Source: Streptosporangium pseudovulgare
GTDB taxonomy: Bacteria; Actinomycetota; Actinomycetes; Streptosporangiales; Streptosporangiaceae
NCBI RefSeq assembly: GCF_014648055.1
Contig: NZ_BMQJ01000016.1
Location: 124,001 to 188,000, forward strand
Direction of reading: 5' to 3'
DNA length: 64,000 nt
Below the pieces are notes generated by a model that was not told where the DNA came from, did not search any database, and saw nothing but the letters and a program-made list of their open reading frames with translations. The position numbers and the translations under genes are program-made. Below are positions 52,699 to 60,479 of the stretch, one piece after another. Numbering within the stretch: the stretch's first letter is position 1; each line of letters opens with the position of its first letter.

Positions 52699-54168
52699 GT
52701 GACCATCACCGTCGATCCCGGTACGGCGCTGCTCGCGCCGCCCGCCCCGGCCCCCGCCACCGTTCCCGTCACCTCGGCCGTTCCCGCCACCGACCGCCGT
52801 GACCCCCTCGTACGGCTCGGCGCCGTGGCCGACCCCGGCTCGCTGCGCGTCGTCCCGGCGGACGCCGGCTCGGGCGCGCTGTGGGGCCGCGGCACCGTCG
52901 AAGGCCGTCCGGTCGTCGTGTACGCCACCGACGCCCGGGTCATGGGCGGCGCCATGGGCGAGGACGGCTGCCGGCAGATCGTCGACGCCATCGACGCCGC
53001 GGTGCGCGGCCAGGTCCCCGTGATCGGCGTCTGGCACTCCGGCGGCGCCCGCCTGGCCGAGGGCGTGGCGGCGCTGGACGCCGTCGGCCGGGTCTTCGCC
53101 GCGATGGTGCGCGCCTCGGGGAAGGTGCCGCAGATCTCGGTGGTCCTCGGCCCGGCCGCCGGCGGCGCCGCCTACGGCCCGGCGCTCACCGACATCGTCA
53201 TCATGAGCGACGCCGGGCGCGTCTTCGTCACCGGTCCCGACATCGTGCGCAGCGTCACCGGCGAGGACGTCGACATGGAGAGCCTCGGCGGCCCCGACGC
53301 CCACGGCCGCCGCTCCGGGGTCGCACACGTCACGACGGGCGGCGAGGAGGAGGCCGTCGCCGTCGCGCGCCGCCTGGCCGCCCTGCTGGGCGGCCAGGGG
53401 ACCCCGGAGCCGGACGGCATCGGCCGCCAGCCGGAGCTGGCCGGCGTGCTGCCCGAGCGGGCCAACCGCGCCTACGACGTCAAGCCGCTGGTGGGCAAGG
53501 TCCTCGACGCCGGCTCGTTCGTGGAGCTGCACGCCAGGTGGGCGCCCAACGTCGTCGTCGGCCTGGGCCGGCTCGCGGGTCGTACCGTCGGCGTCGTCGC
53601 CAACAACCCGCTGCGGCTGGCGGGCTGCCTGGACTCCGCCTCCGCCGAGAAAGCCGCCCGGTTCGTGCGCATGTGCGATGCCTTCGGGGTGCCGCTGGTG
53701 GTGCTCGTCGACGTTCCCGGCTACCTGCCCGGCGTCAACCAGGAGTGGAACGGCGTGGTCCGCCGCGGCGCCAAGCTGCTGCACGCCTTCGCCGAGGCCA
53801 GCGTGCCCCGCGTCACGCTGGTCGTCCGCAAGTCCTACGGCGGCGCCTACATCGCGATGAACTCCCGCGCCCTGGGCGCCACCGCCGTCTACGCCTGGCC
53901 GTCGGCGGAGGTGGCGGTGATGGGCGCCGAGGCCGCGGTCAACCTGCTGCACCGGCGGGCGCTGGCCGCCGTACCCGACGACGAGCGCGACGCGCTGCGC
54001 GCCCGTCTGGTGGCCGAGCACGTCGCGCTGGCCGGCGGTGTCGGCCGGGCCCGCGAGATCGGCGTGGTCGACGAGATCATCGATCCGGCCGACACCCGCC
54101 GTCGCCTGGCCGAGGCGCTGGCCGCCGCGCCCGCCGTCCGGGGCCGCCACGGCAACATCCCGCTCTGA
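52699..54168 (+). CDS. Acyl-CoA carboxylase carboxyltransferase subunit
   Basis: The 489-residue protein has both crotonase-like halves of biotin-dependent carboxyltransferases: HSGGARLAEGVAALDAVGRV, VLGPAAGGAAYGPALTDIVI and FVTGPDIVRSVTGEDVDMES, then VVLVDVPGYLPGVNQEWNG and KSYGGAYIAMNSR. Such beta subunits help make malonyl- or methylmalonyl-CoA. GTG at 52699 behind AGGTGA is preferred over one nine bases upstream. There is no biotin carboxylase partner nearby, so it must use a shared alpha subunit. It likely supplies extender units for the locus product. Confidence 0.9.
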   Translation: MTITVDPGTALLAPPAPAPATVPVTSAVPATDRRDPLVRLGAVADPGSLRVVPADAGSGALWGRGTVEGRPVVVYATDARVMGGAMGEDGCRQIVDAIDAAVRGQVPVIGVWHSGGARLAEGVAALDAVGRVFAAMVRASGKVPQISVVLGPAAGGAAYGPALTDIVIMSDAGRVFVTGPDIVRSVTGEDVDMESLGGPDAHGRRSGVAHVTTGGEEEAVAVARRLAALLGGQGTPEPDGIGRQPELAGVLPERANRAYDVKPLVGKVLDAGSFVELHARWAPNVVVGLGRLAGRTVGVVANNPLRLAGCLDSASAEKAARFVRMCDAFGVPLVVLVDVPGYLPGVNQEWNGVVRRGAKLLHAFAEASVPRVTLVVRKSYGGAYIAMNSRALGATAVYAWPSAEVAVMGAEAAVNLLHRRALAAVPDDERDALRARLVAEHVALAGGVGRAREIGVVDEIIDPADTRRRLAEALAAAPAVRGRHGNIPL

Positions 54169-54189
54169 ACCGTCCTTCGCGGCGGTCCG

Positions 54190-54253
54190 CTCCTCCCGGC
54201 GGCCCGGCGGTCCGGCGGCCCGTTCCTCCCGGCGGTCCGGCGGTCCGGCGGCG
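54190..54253. repeat. 33-bp tandem repeat
   Basis: CCTCCCGGCGGYCCGGCGG-type units occur twice with an offset of 33 bases, after the carboxyltransferase stop. They could form GC-rich structures but no clear terminator. Confidence 0.65.
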
Positions 54254-54316
54254 CCGTGCCGGGCGTCGCCTCGGGGAGCGCCCGCCCGTGCCGCGACGGA
54301 CGGGCGGCGCTCCGCT

Positions 54317-55105
54317 TCAGGCCGGGCCGCCTCCCGGGAGGACCGCCCGCGCCGGACCGCCCATCGGGCCGTGCCACGTCAGCCGCGCCGCGCCTGCGGC
54401 GTTCAGGCTCACCGCCCAGACCATCAGGACGACGAGCCACTGCGCCCACATCAGCGTGCTCATCGGGCCGGAGAGCAGGTTGTGGGCGGAGGCGAAGGGG
54501 GCGAGCCACGTCTGGGCGGGGCGCAGCGGACCCACCGCGCCCAGCAGGGCCCACAGGCCCAGCGGCAGCACGATCGTGCCCAGGCACGCGAGGACGGGCC
54601 GCCGTACCAGCACGCCCAGCGCGGTGCCGACCAGCTGGGCGACGACCTGCACCAGAACGGCGCCCGCCGCGACGGCCCCGGCGTACCGCCAGGCGTCCGG
54701 GGCGGCGCCGGACGGGGCGACCACCAGCGCGGCGGCGCAGACGAGGTTCCCGAAGACGCCGACCGCGGCGGCGAACAGCGCCGCCGCGAGCAGGGTCGGG
54801 GTGAACCGGGCCGTCCGGGGTTTCCGCCGCAGGTCACCGGCCAGCAGGGCGCCGAGGAACGGCACCGTGACCGACATCAGGATCTGCACCGGCTCGGCGA
54901 GCACGGCGAACGTCAGGTCGGCGGGCCGTACCACCGCGGTCACCGCCGCGGCGATCACCAGGCCCAGCAGCAGGGTGACCGCGATCAGCCGCCGCCGGGC
55001 CCGCGTCCCGGCCAGGCGCCGGAACGCGGCGGGAACCGTCTCACCCGAGCCGGTGGGCATCCCGCCGGCCTCCACCACGCTTTGTCGCAAGATTCGTCCC
55101 CTCAT
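54317..55105 (-). CDS. ABC-2-type transporter permease
   Basis: The 262-residue membrane protein has six hydrophobic segments with a charged N-terminus (FRRLAGTRARRRLIAVTLLL) and a central FGNLVCAAALVVAP helix. Its topology is like ABC-2 permeases that pair with a separate ATPase. No ATPase gene is adjacent, so it may use one elsewhere. AAGGGG is upstream of the ATG. It could be an export or immunity component of the locus, but this is inference. Confidence 0.7.
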   Translation of the reverse strand: MRGRILRQSVVEAGGMPTGSGETVPAAFRRLAGTRARRRLIAVTLLLGLVIAAAVTAVVRPADLTFAVLAEPVQILMSVTVPFLGALLAGDLRRKPRTARFTPTLLAAALFAAAVGVFGNLVCAAALVVAPSGAAPDAWRYAGAVAAGAVLVQVVAQLVGTALGVLVRRPVLACLGTIVLPLGLWALLGAVGPLRPAQTWLAPFASAHNLLSGPMSTLMWAQWLVVLMVWAVSLNAAGAARLTWHGPMGGPARAVLPGGGPA

Positions 55106-55237
55106 TCACCCCTTTTCGCTTGATGATCTCTTCTACGGGATGGGATGTCACGGGCCGGGCGTTCACCGCCTGAAACCTCACGCCCGGCGGCCGGCCGGAA
55201 CTCCGGCGGCCGCGCCCACCGCCGGAGGCAGGCGGCG

Positions 55238-55289
55238 TTCGAGGGGTCCTTTCGAGGAGTCTCTTCGAGGGGCCCTTTCGGGGGGCCGG
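55238..55289. repeat. 13-bp tandem repeat, four copies
   Basis: TTCGAGGGGTCCT (55238), TTCGAGGAGTCTC (55251), TTCGAGGGGCCCT (55264) and TTCGGGGGGCCGG (55277) have an exact 13-base period in the gap between the ABC permease start and the serine hydrolase end. Confidence 0.85.
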
Positions 55290-55393
55290 GTGCGGAGATC
55301 GGGGTGGGTGAGCCGGCGTGGCGGCCCTGGCGGGGTTCACCGCCGGACGCCGGGTCGGGCCTCGCCGGGAGACACCCGTCCGCATCGTCACCG

Positions 55394-56626
55394 TCAGTCG
55401 TCGATGGCCTGGTAGAGCGTGGTCCAGAAGTCGTGGATGAGCCGCATCGAGTCCGGCGTGGACGCCCCGACCTGGGTGAGCAGGATCCCGGTGAGCCGGT
55501 TGGCCGGGTCGGCGTAACTCGCGGTGCCGCTTCCGCCGTCCCAGCCGAACTGGCCGATGGGCGCGTAGTCGCCGCGGTAGGTGCGCACCGCCATCCCGAA
55601 GCCCCAGCCGCCGTGCTGGCCCTGGCCGTGCGAGATGTGGACGTTCTCGGTGGCCATGGCGTTGCGGGCGGCGTTCTGCTCGGGCGTGAGACGGTCGGTG
55701 GTCATCAGCTCGACGGCGGGCCGGGACAGGATCCGCTCGCCGCCGTGCATCCCGCCGTTCAGCAGCATCCGGAAGTAGGCGTGGTAGTCGTCGACGGTGG
55801 AGACCAGCCCGCCGCCGCCACCCGGGAACGCCGGAGGCCGGCTCCACCGTCCCCCCTCGGCCTCGTCCCACACGAGGAACTCTCCGGTCTGCGGGTCCGG
55901 GGCGTAGAGGGTCGGCAACCGGTCGATCTGATCGGCGGGCACGTGGAAACCGGTGTCCTTCATGCCCAGCGGGTCGAAGATGCGTTCGCGCAGGAACTCC
56001 TCGAACGACCGGCCCGTGACCCTGGCGACGAGCACGCCGAGGAGGTCGTTGCTGATGTGGTACTGCCAGCGCTCTCCGGGCTGGTGCATCAGCGGAAGCT
56101 CACCCAGGCGGCGCATCCACTCGTCCGGCTCGGGCACCGGCACCGGCAGGTTGGGCGTGAGCCCCTGCTCGAAGACCGCGTTCATGATCGGCGTGCCCAG
56201 CGACGTCATGTCCATGCCGAGCCCGAACGTGGAGGTCAGCAGGTCCCGGACGGTGATCGGCCGCCGCGCCGGCACGGTGTCGTCCAGCGGGCCGTCGAAT
56301 CGCTTGAGCACCCGCCGGTCGGCGAGTTCCGGCAGCCACTCCTGCACCAGGTCGTCCAGCCGCAGCCTGCACTCGTCCAGCAACACCATCGTCGCCGCGA
56401 CCGAGACCGGCTTGGAGGTGGAGGCCATCCGGAAGATCGTGTCCCGGCTCATCGGCGCGCCACCGTCGTGACGCATCGTCCCGACCGCTTCGACGTGCGT
56501 CTCCTCGCCCCGGCTGAACAGGGCGACGAGCCCGGGGATCCTCCCCGATTCGACATACCGTGCCAGCACCTCACGCAGCCTGCGCAGCCCTGCTTCGGAG
56601 AAGCCGCCGTTGCCCTGTTCCATCAT
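55394..56626 (-). CDS. Serine hydrolase (beta-lactamase/class C esterase family)
   Basis: The 410-residue protein has SxxK in RMASTSKPVSV (Ser69, Lys72), a YHISNDLLG Tyr-motif and GWDGGSGTASYADP near the C-terminus. It has no signal peptide and is therefore probably a cytoplasmic esterase or D-aminopeptidase-like enzyme rather than a secreted beta-lactamase. ATG at 56626 behind AAGGAG. It is divergent from the GbsR-type regulator across about 376 bases with repeated CATTGC boxes. Confidence 0.9.
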   Translation of the reverse strand: MMEQGNGGFSEAGLRRLREVLARYVESGRIPGLVALFSRGEETHVEAVGTMRHDGGAPMSRDTIFRMASTSKPVSVAATMVLLDECRLRLDDLVQEWLPELADRRVLKRFDGPLDDTVPARRPITVRDLLTSTFGLGMDMTSLGTPIMNAVFEQGLTPNLPVPVPEPDEWMRRLGELPLMHQPGERWQYHISNDLLGVLVARVTGRSFEEFLRERIFDPLGMKDTGFHVPADQIDRLPTLYAPDPQTGEFLVWDEAEGGRWSRPPAFPGGGGGLVSTVDDYHAYFRMLLNGGMHGGERILSRPAVELMTTDRLTPEQNAARNAMATENVHISHGQGQHGGWGFGMAVRTYRGDYAPIGQFGWDGGSGTASYADPANRLTGILLTQVGASTPDSMRLIHDFWTTLYQAIDD

Positions 56627-56795
56627 GAATCTCCTTGCGTACAGCGTTCGATCGGCCGGACCCGCCCCGGTCCGGCGCTCATGGGTTCGGCGAGCGACGC
56701 ACGGGGCGGGAGGCGGGTTCGGTCACGGGAGACTCCCTCCGCGGCGTCACAGGTGCCCTCCTACGTTTGGAAATCTCTGAACGAAGGCGACAATA

Positions 56796-56921
56796 CATTG
56801 CGTTTACCAATCCAACAACACTTAAAGAAGGCCATAGTCGCCTGTCATAGATGGAAAATGGGCTTCCTTTGCAATGAGTCTGAGGTTGAACGCAATGGAA
56901 GATCCGGCGTGCATTGCAATG
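56796..56921. promoter_or_regulatory. Cluster of CATTGC/GCAATG boxes
   Basis: The AT-rich region between the serine hydrolase and the regulator has CATTGCG at 56796, TTGCAATG at 56869, CGCAATGG at 56891 and the perfect palindrome CATTGCAATG at 56912-56921. They are candidate sites for the GbsR-type regulator controlling both directions. This roughly 200-base stretch is the most AT-rich in the right half of the window. Confidence 0.55.
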
Positions 56922-57002
56922 GACTCCGAGTGAATGCATACTGTGCAGCGAGTGCGCGGGCGCCGATCCCCACGCGTGCCGGCAGATGGGAGACGAGCAC
57001 CG

Positions 57003-57713
57003 ATGCCCGGAGGCAGACTCACCGACGAGGAGCGCCGGCACATCGCCGCGGGACTGGCCGAGGGGCTCGGATACGCGGAGATCGGCCGGCGCCTGGGGCG
57101 GCCCGCCTCGACCGTCATGCGGGAGGTCACCCGCAACGGCGGCCCCGGCGGCTACGGGGCGGACCGGGCGCACGAGGCCACCCGGCACCGCGCGCGCCGC
57201 CACCGGCAGGCCCGGCCTCCGGCCCCGCCGGTCCCCGACGACGGCCACGGGCGCGATCCCCGGGCGGTGCGGGACTTCACGGAGTCCTTCACCGCCCTCC
57301 TCGTCCAGCAGGGGCTGCCCCGGATGGAGGCCAGGGTGCTGGTCTGCCTGTACATCACCGACTCCGGCGCTCTCACCGCCGCCGACCTGGTCCAGCGGCT
57401 TCACGTCAGCCCGGCGTCGGTCTCGCACGCCGTCGCCTTCCTCGAACGGCAGGGCATGCTCAGCCGGGAACGGATTCCCGGCACACGGCGCGAACGCTAC
57501 GTCATCGACGACGAGATCTGGCTCCGGACCATGCTCGCCTCTCTGCAGATGAACGACGCCCTGATGGCCGCGTCACAGCGTGGAGCCGAGATCCTCGGGG
57601 CCGCGACTCCGGCGGGCGCCCGCTTCGAGTCCTCCGCCGAACTCCTTCTCCTCGTGAGCGAGGCGTTCCAGCAGGTCGTGGAGCGGTGGCGGCAGAACCA
57701 GGGGGGCCGGTAA
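57003..57713 (+). CDS. GbsR/MarR-type regulator with an N-terminal IS30-like HTH
   Basis: The 236-residue protein starts with LTDEERRHIAAGLAEGLGYA and IGRRLGRPASTVMREVTRNG. This is the HTH_38 seen in IS30 transposases, ending with YGADRAHEATRHRARR. A basic Pro-rich linker is followed by a GbsR/MarR winged helix (MEARVLVCLYITDSGALTAA, VSPASVSHAVAFLERQGMLS). Actinomycetes have such fusions, in which the domesticated HTH adds a second DNA-binding surface. ATG at 57003 behind GGGAGACGAG. Its last codons enter a dispersed repeat, so the native end is probably lost. Confidence 0.85.
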   Translation: MPGGRLTDEERRHIAAGLAEGLGYAEIGRRLGRPASTVMREVTRNGGPGGYGADRAHEATRHRARRHRQARPPAPPVPDDGHGRDPRAVRDFTESFTALLVQQGLPRMEARVLVCLYITDSGALTAADLVQRLHVSPASVSHAVAFLERQGMLSRERIPGTRRERYVIDDEIWLRTMLASLQMNDALMAASQRGAEILGAATPAGARFESSAELLLLVSEAFQQVVERWRQNQGGR

Positions 57714-57858
57714 GAAACGTGTCATGAGCCCCGAACGGCGTTGATCTTGCTGTGACTCGCCTGGTCGATGCCGGGCCGGCATGACGCACCCCCCGATGCA
57801 CATCGGCGACCTGGCCGAGCACTGGACAATCCTGGACGAAGAGCGTGACCTCGTCGCC
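57699..57858 (+). mobile_element. Tn3-type transposase remnant, copy B of the dispersed repeat
   Basis: The region matches 15030-15173 through the GCCGGTAAGAA and GAACGGCGTTGAT blocks. A short ORF from 57796 starts MHIGDLAEHWTILDEERDLV, resembling the N-terminus of DUF4158/Tn3 transposases. It continues further than copy A, to about DLVAG, before it is interrupted by the palindromic element. No more of the transposase is present. Confidence 0.65.
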
Positions 57859-57997
57859 GGGGGTCCCGGTGGCAACGGCGCAGGAAACGACGGATATGCA
57901 GGTCGGCGGCCCGTCTTCCCGGCTGTGCCCAAAGGCCCTTGCGGGGGCTCCGACCTGCATATCCGTCGAAAACCTCCCCGGTGCCACCGGGACCCCT
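57859..57997. mobile_element. MITE-like palindromic element nested in the Tn3 remnant
   Basis: An outer 15-bp inverted repeat, GGGGTCCCGGTGGCA (57860-57874) with TGCCACCGGGACCCC (57982-57996), encloses a 19-bp inner repeat, CGACGGATATGCAGGTCGG (57888-57906) with 57950-57968. The element is about 137 bp, carries no gene, and cuts the transposase frame. It could fold into a long hairpin, so a structural RNA or attenuator role cannot be excluded. Confidence 0.65.
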
Positions 57998-58149
57998 GGC
58001 CGCCACGCCGATGCCGGTGGTGACAGACCCGGCAGGCGATCCGATCCGGTGCCAGCGCGCTGAAAGTATGCGTTCAGCTCATGTTCAAGGCCGCTGAAAG
58101 AGCCGGTTCCTAACGTTCTGCGCGGGCAACTTCAACCGTAAGGAGTGAC

Positions 58150-58908
58150 ATGAGGTCAATCGCAGCTCTCGCCGCCACAATGGTGCTCGCCTCCTCCCCG
58201 GCCGCGGCCGAAACCGAGGAGAGCGACCGGGAGATCCCCCTGGCGCACATCGAATACACGAGCGGTCTCACCGTGGACTTCTCCGACAGCCAGCCCTCCA
58301 ACGAAGTGGGGATGTCCCAGCTCGGGATCATCGGCCGCGCGCCGCTCATCGCCTGGGATCGGAGCAACAGCTACCTGCAGACCTACCTGGAGATCACCCC
58401 GCCCGACGTGCCGGTGCCCCAGCGTCTCGTCGATGACCACGGCCCCGACCTCCCCGCCGAGTTACAGCGGCGGCGGATCACCAGCGAGCCGGTCACCGTG
58501 CGCGGCCTGACCGCTCCGGCCGGCGCCGTGCTCTCCGCCTCGTGCACCGCCGAATACTGGAGCTGGCACCTCTGGCACGACAACGCCAAGGCCGGTATGG
58601 CTCCCAAGTCGTACACCACCCACGACTTCGGCGGTTTCAAGGAGCGTCACGCGGAGAGCTTCATCTTCAACTGCCTGCCGGAGGGCTCGCCGAGTCACCT
58701 GTGGGCCCACCACCGGGTGTACTACTGGAACGGCACCAGCTGGTGGAAGCACGCGGACGAGAAGGTCGGCCCCGGGCTTCAGGCGGAAAAGGTCAAGGGC
58801 AGCGTCAAGCGCCACCGCAAGGTCACCTATGACGACGGCTGGGGGTCCAACCCCAACTGCCTCAGCGGGGCTTGCAAGTACACCCGTGAAGGACGTTTCA
58901 CCAGCTGA
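58150..58908 (+). CDS. Secreted protein of unknown function
   Basis: The 252-residue protein has a signal peptide (MRSIAALAATMVLASSPAAA) cleaved before ETEESD. The mature part has four Cys (in LSASCTAEYW, FIFNCLPEG and NPNCLSGAC) and aromatic-rich strands such as YYWNGTSWWKHADEK. No family is recognised. TAAGGAG lies upstream of the ATG at 58150. It is followed by the neocarzinostatin-like gene on the same strand after 365 bases and could be part of the same secreted set. Confidence 0.75.
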   Translation: MRSIAALAATMVLASSPAAAETEESDREIPLAHIEYTSGLTVDFSDSQPSNEVGMSQLGIIGRAPLIAWDRSNSYLQTYLEITPPDVPVPQRLVDDHGPDLPAELQRRRITSEPVTVRGLTAPAGAVLSASCTAEYWSWHLWHDNAKAGMAPKSYTTHDFGGFKERHAESFIFNCLPEGSPSHLWAHHRVYYWNGTSWWKHADEKVGPGLQAEKVKGSVKRHRKVTYDDGWGSNPNCLSGACKYTREGRFTS

Positions 58909-59108
58909 CGGATGACTGGTCGCCTGCGGAAGGCTCAGCCGCACAATTCCGGTGCGGCCGCTCCCCGCGATACGCCGCCTTCCGCGAGCGGCAGCCCGGA
59001 ACTCCCTGTAACCGGTCACGCGGACCCCAGGGGACGAACTCACCCGCCCGGCCACCTTGTACGGCCCGCAACCCGGCTGCACCCCTTACTTCTCTTTCGC
59101 CCGCAACA

Positions 59109-59133
59109 CAACTTCGACGTTGACAGGAAGTTG
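59109..59133 (+). promoter_or_regulatory. Promoter/operator region of the apoprotein gene
   Basis: CAACTTC (59109-59115) and GAAGTTG (59127-59133) flank a TTGACA (59120-59125) about 150 bases upstream of the ATG, so a repressor binding the repeat would cover a -35 box. A clear -10 is not obvious. The leader downstream (59211-59273) is a purine-rich run of A and G ending in AAGGAG. The remaining gap from 58909 shows no gene. Confidence 0.45.
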
Positions 59134-59273
59134 ATATCGGCGGGCAACTTGCTGAAACGGCTTTTTATGGAATGTCCCTCGCGAATGGCGCAAAGTTGTT
59201 CTTGCAAGGGCGAGCGATCGCCGGAGAAAAACAGGGAAAAGCCAGAGAAGGCAAGAGAGAGAAGGAGCAAGGA

Positions 59274-59705
59274 ATGCAGAAGAAGACCGGTCTTTTCGCC
59301 AAGCTGGGTGTCGCCGCCGCGGTCGCGGTCGGTGGTATGGCCCTGGTGTCGCAGCCGTCGGCCTTCGCCGCCGCCTCCGGTTTCTCGGTGACGCCGGCCA
59401 CCGGCCTGTCGGACGGCGCCTCGGTCACCGCCTCGGTCACCGGCGCCGCAGCCGGGGACCAGGTCACCATCCTGCAGTGCGCCACCGTGAAGGACCAGCT
59501 GGCCTGCAACCCGGAGACGGTGAAGACGGTGACCGTGGACGGCGCCGGCGCGGCGAGTGTCCCGTTCGTGGTCCGCAAGAGCTTCCAGGCCACCACGCCC
59601 GAGGGAGCGGCGGCCGGCTCCGTGGACTGCTCGGTCACCGCCTGCTATGTCAGCGCCGGAAACCCCAAGGGCCTCCTGGGGTCCACGCAGCTGTCCTTCC
59701 GCTAG
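59274..59705 (+). CDS. Neocarzinostatin-family apoprotein (chromoprotein-type)
   Basis: The 143-residue precursor has a signal peptide to about residue 32 and a mature domain of about 111 residues. The four Cys (69, 78, 119, 124) have the neocarzinostatin spacing, in QCATVKDQLACNP and GSVDCSVTACYVS. The strand pattern VTPATGLSDGASVTASVTGA and VVRKSFQ matches the beginning and middle of that immunoglobulin-like fold. Family members bind and stabilise enediyne chromophores; some homologues are not linked to enediynes. ATG at 59274 behind AAGGAG. No enediyne core genes lie within the window, so its ligand is unknown. Confidence 0.85.
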   Translation: MQKKTGLFAKLGVAAAVAVGGMALVSQPSAFAAASGFSVTPATGLSDGASVTASVTGAAAGDQVTILQCATVKDQLACNPETVKTVTVDGAGAASVPFVVRKSFQATTPEGAAAGSVDCSVTACYVSAGNPKGLLGSTQLSFR

Positions 59706-59839
59706 CCTCCGCCCGACCCGCGTTTCCCGCCGACAGGGAAACGGCCGGACGGGAAAGAAACAGCGACCGGAAGAATGTTTCACTGAATAACGTCACTGTT
59801 GCCGGTAAATGAGTCAGAAAGGAGTCCGGACGCGAAAAC

Positions 59840-59871
59840 GAAGGCCGCCGGGGACGCCCCCGGCGGCCTTC
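59840..59871 (+). terminator. Strong hairpin after the apoprotein gene
   Basis: GAAGGCCGCCGGGG (59840-59853) pairs with CCCCGGCGGCCTTC (59858-59871), a perfect 14-bp stem with a four-base loop. It lies 134 bases past the stop codon. There is no T tract. Confidence 0.85.
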
Positions 59872-60082
59872 ACGCTCGCGCTGCACCTCCCCCTCCCCGC
59901 CATGGCCGGTCTCGTCCGGGGCGCCTCCCCGCCGAAGCCGGAGAAAGCCGCTCGCACCGCGTTCTCCTGCTCGTCTCGGCTGCATCGGTCCGGTGCGGGG
60001 GAGACGGTGGCGAAGGAGAAACCGACCGTGAGGCGGTTCGGCGCGCCAGAGCCGAACAGATGGAGCGCCGCGCCGGGGCCTT

Positions 60083-60334
60083 TCACATTGAGGGGAAGGC
60101 GATCACGATGTCCCTGCCGTTGGCGTAGCTGACCACGGGCCTTCCCAGCGCGTCGCCCACCCTGCGGGCCACGCGCTGGAACAGCTCCACCATGTCCGGG
60201 GTCTCGGCGGTCACCCGGAACCGCCCGCTCGCCAGGAGATGCTCGGTGACGAGGGGGGAGAAGGCCAGCTCACTCCGGGCCATCTCGTCCGCGTCGAGCG
60301 GGGTGTGCCGGAGGGCGGGGGAGTGGGGGGTCAT
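60083..60334 (-). CDS. Small hypothetical protein
   Basis: The 83-residue product starts MTPHSPALRHTPLDADEMAR from an ATG at 60334 behind GAGGAGAG. It is helical with AETPDMVELFQRVARRVGDA and a C-terminal RPVVSYANGRDIVIAFPS strand pair. Codon use is typical of the genome. No family is recognised. It lies alone between the apoprotein terminator and the NUDIX gene. Confidence 0.6.
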   Translation of the reverse strand: MTPHSPALRHTPLDADEMARSELAFSPLVTEHLLASGRFRVTAETPDMVELFQRVARRVGDALGRPVVSYANGRDIVIAFPSM

Positions 60335-60479
60335 CGTTTCTCTCCTCATGATCGACGTCATCCCCAGGATGCCACCCGCGTCGCCGCCCCGGGCCGCCGC
60401 CGGAGAATCGGTGACCGCCCGGAAACCGTCGGCCGGGCCGCGGTGCCCACCGGTTGCGTCCGCCCGGACGCGACGCCGT

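Noticed and set aside
52881-55415. Long open frame overlapping the carboxyltransferase and beyond
   Set aside because: Arg/Gly-rich composition and out of frame with the conserved carboxyltransferase motifs; a GC-driven shadow.
44269-59705. A complete enediyne cluster
   Set aside because: Tailoring genes and an apoprotein are present, but no enediyne PKS, thioesterase or UNB-type genes are visible in the window.
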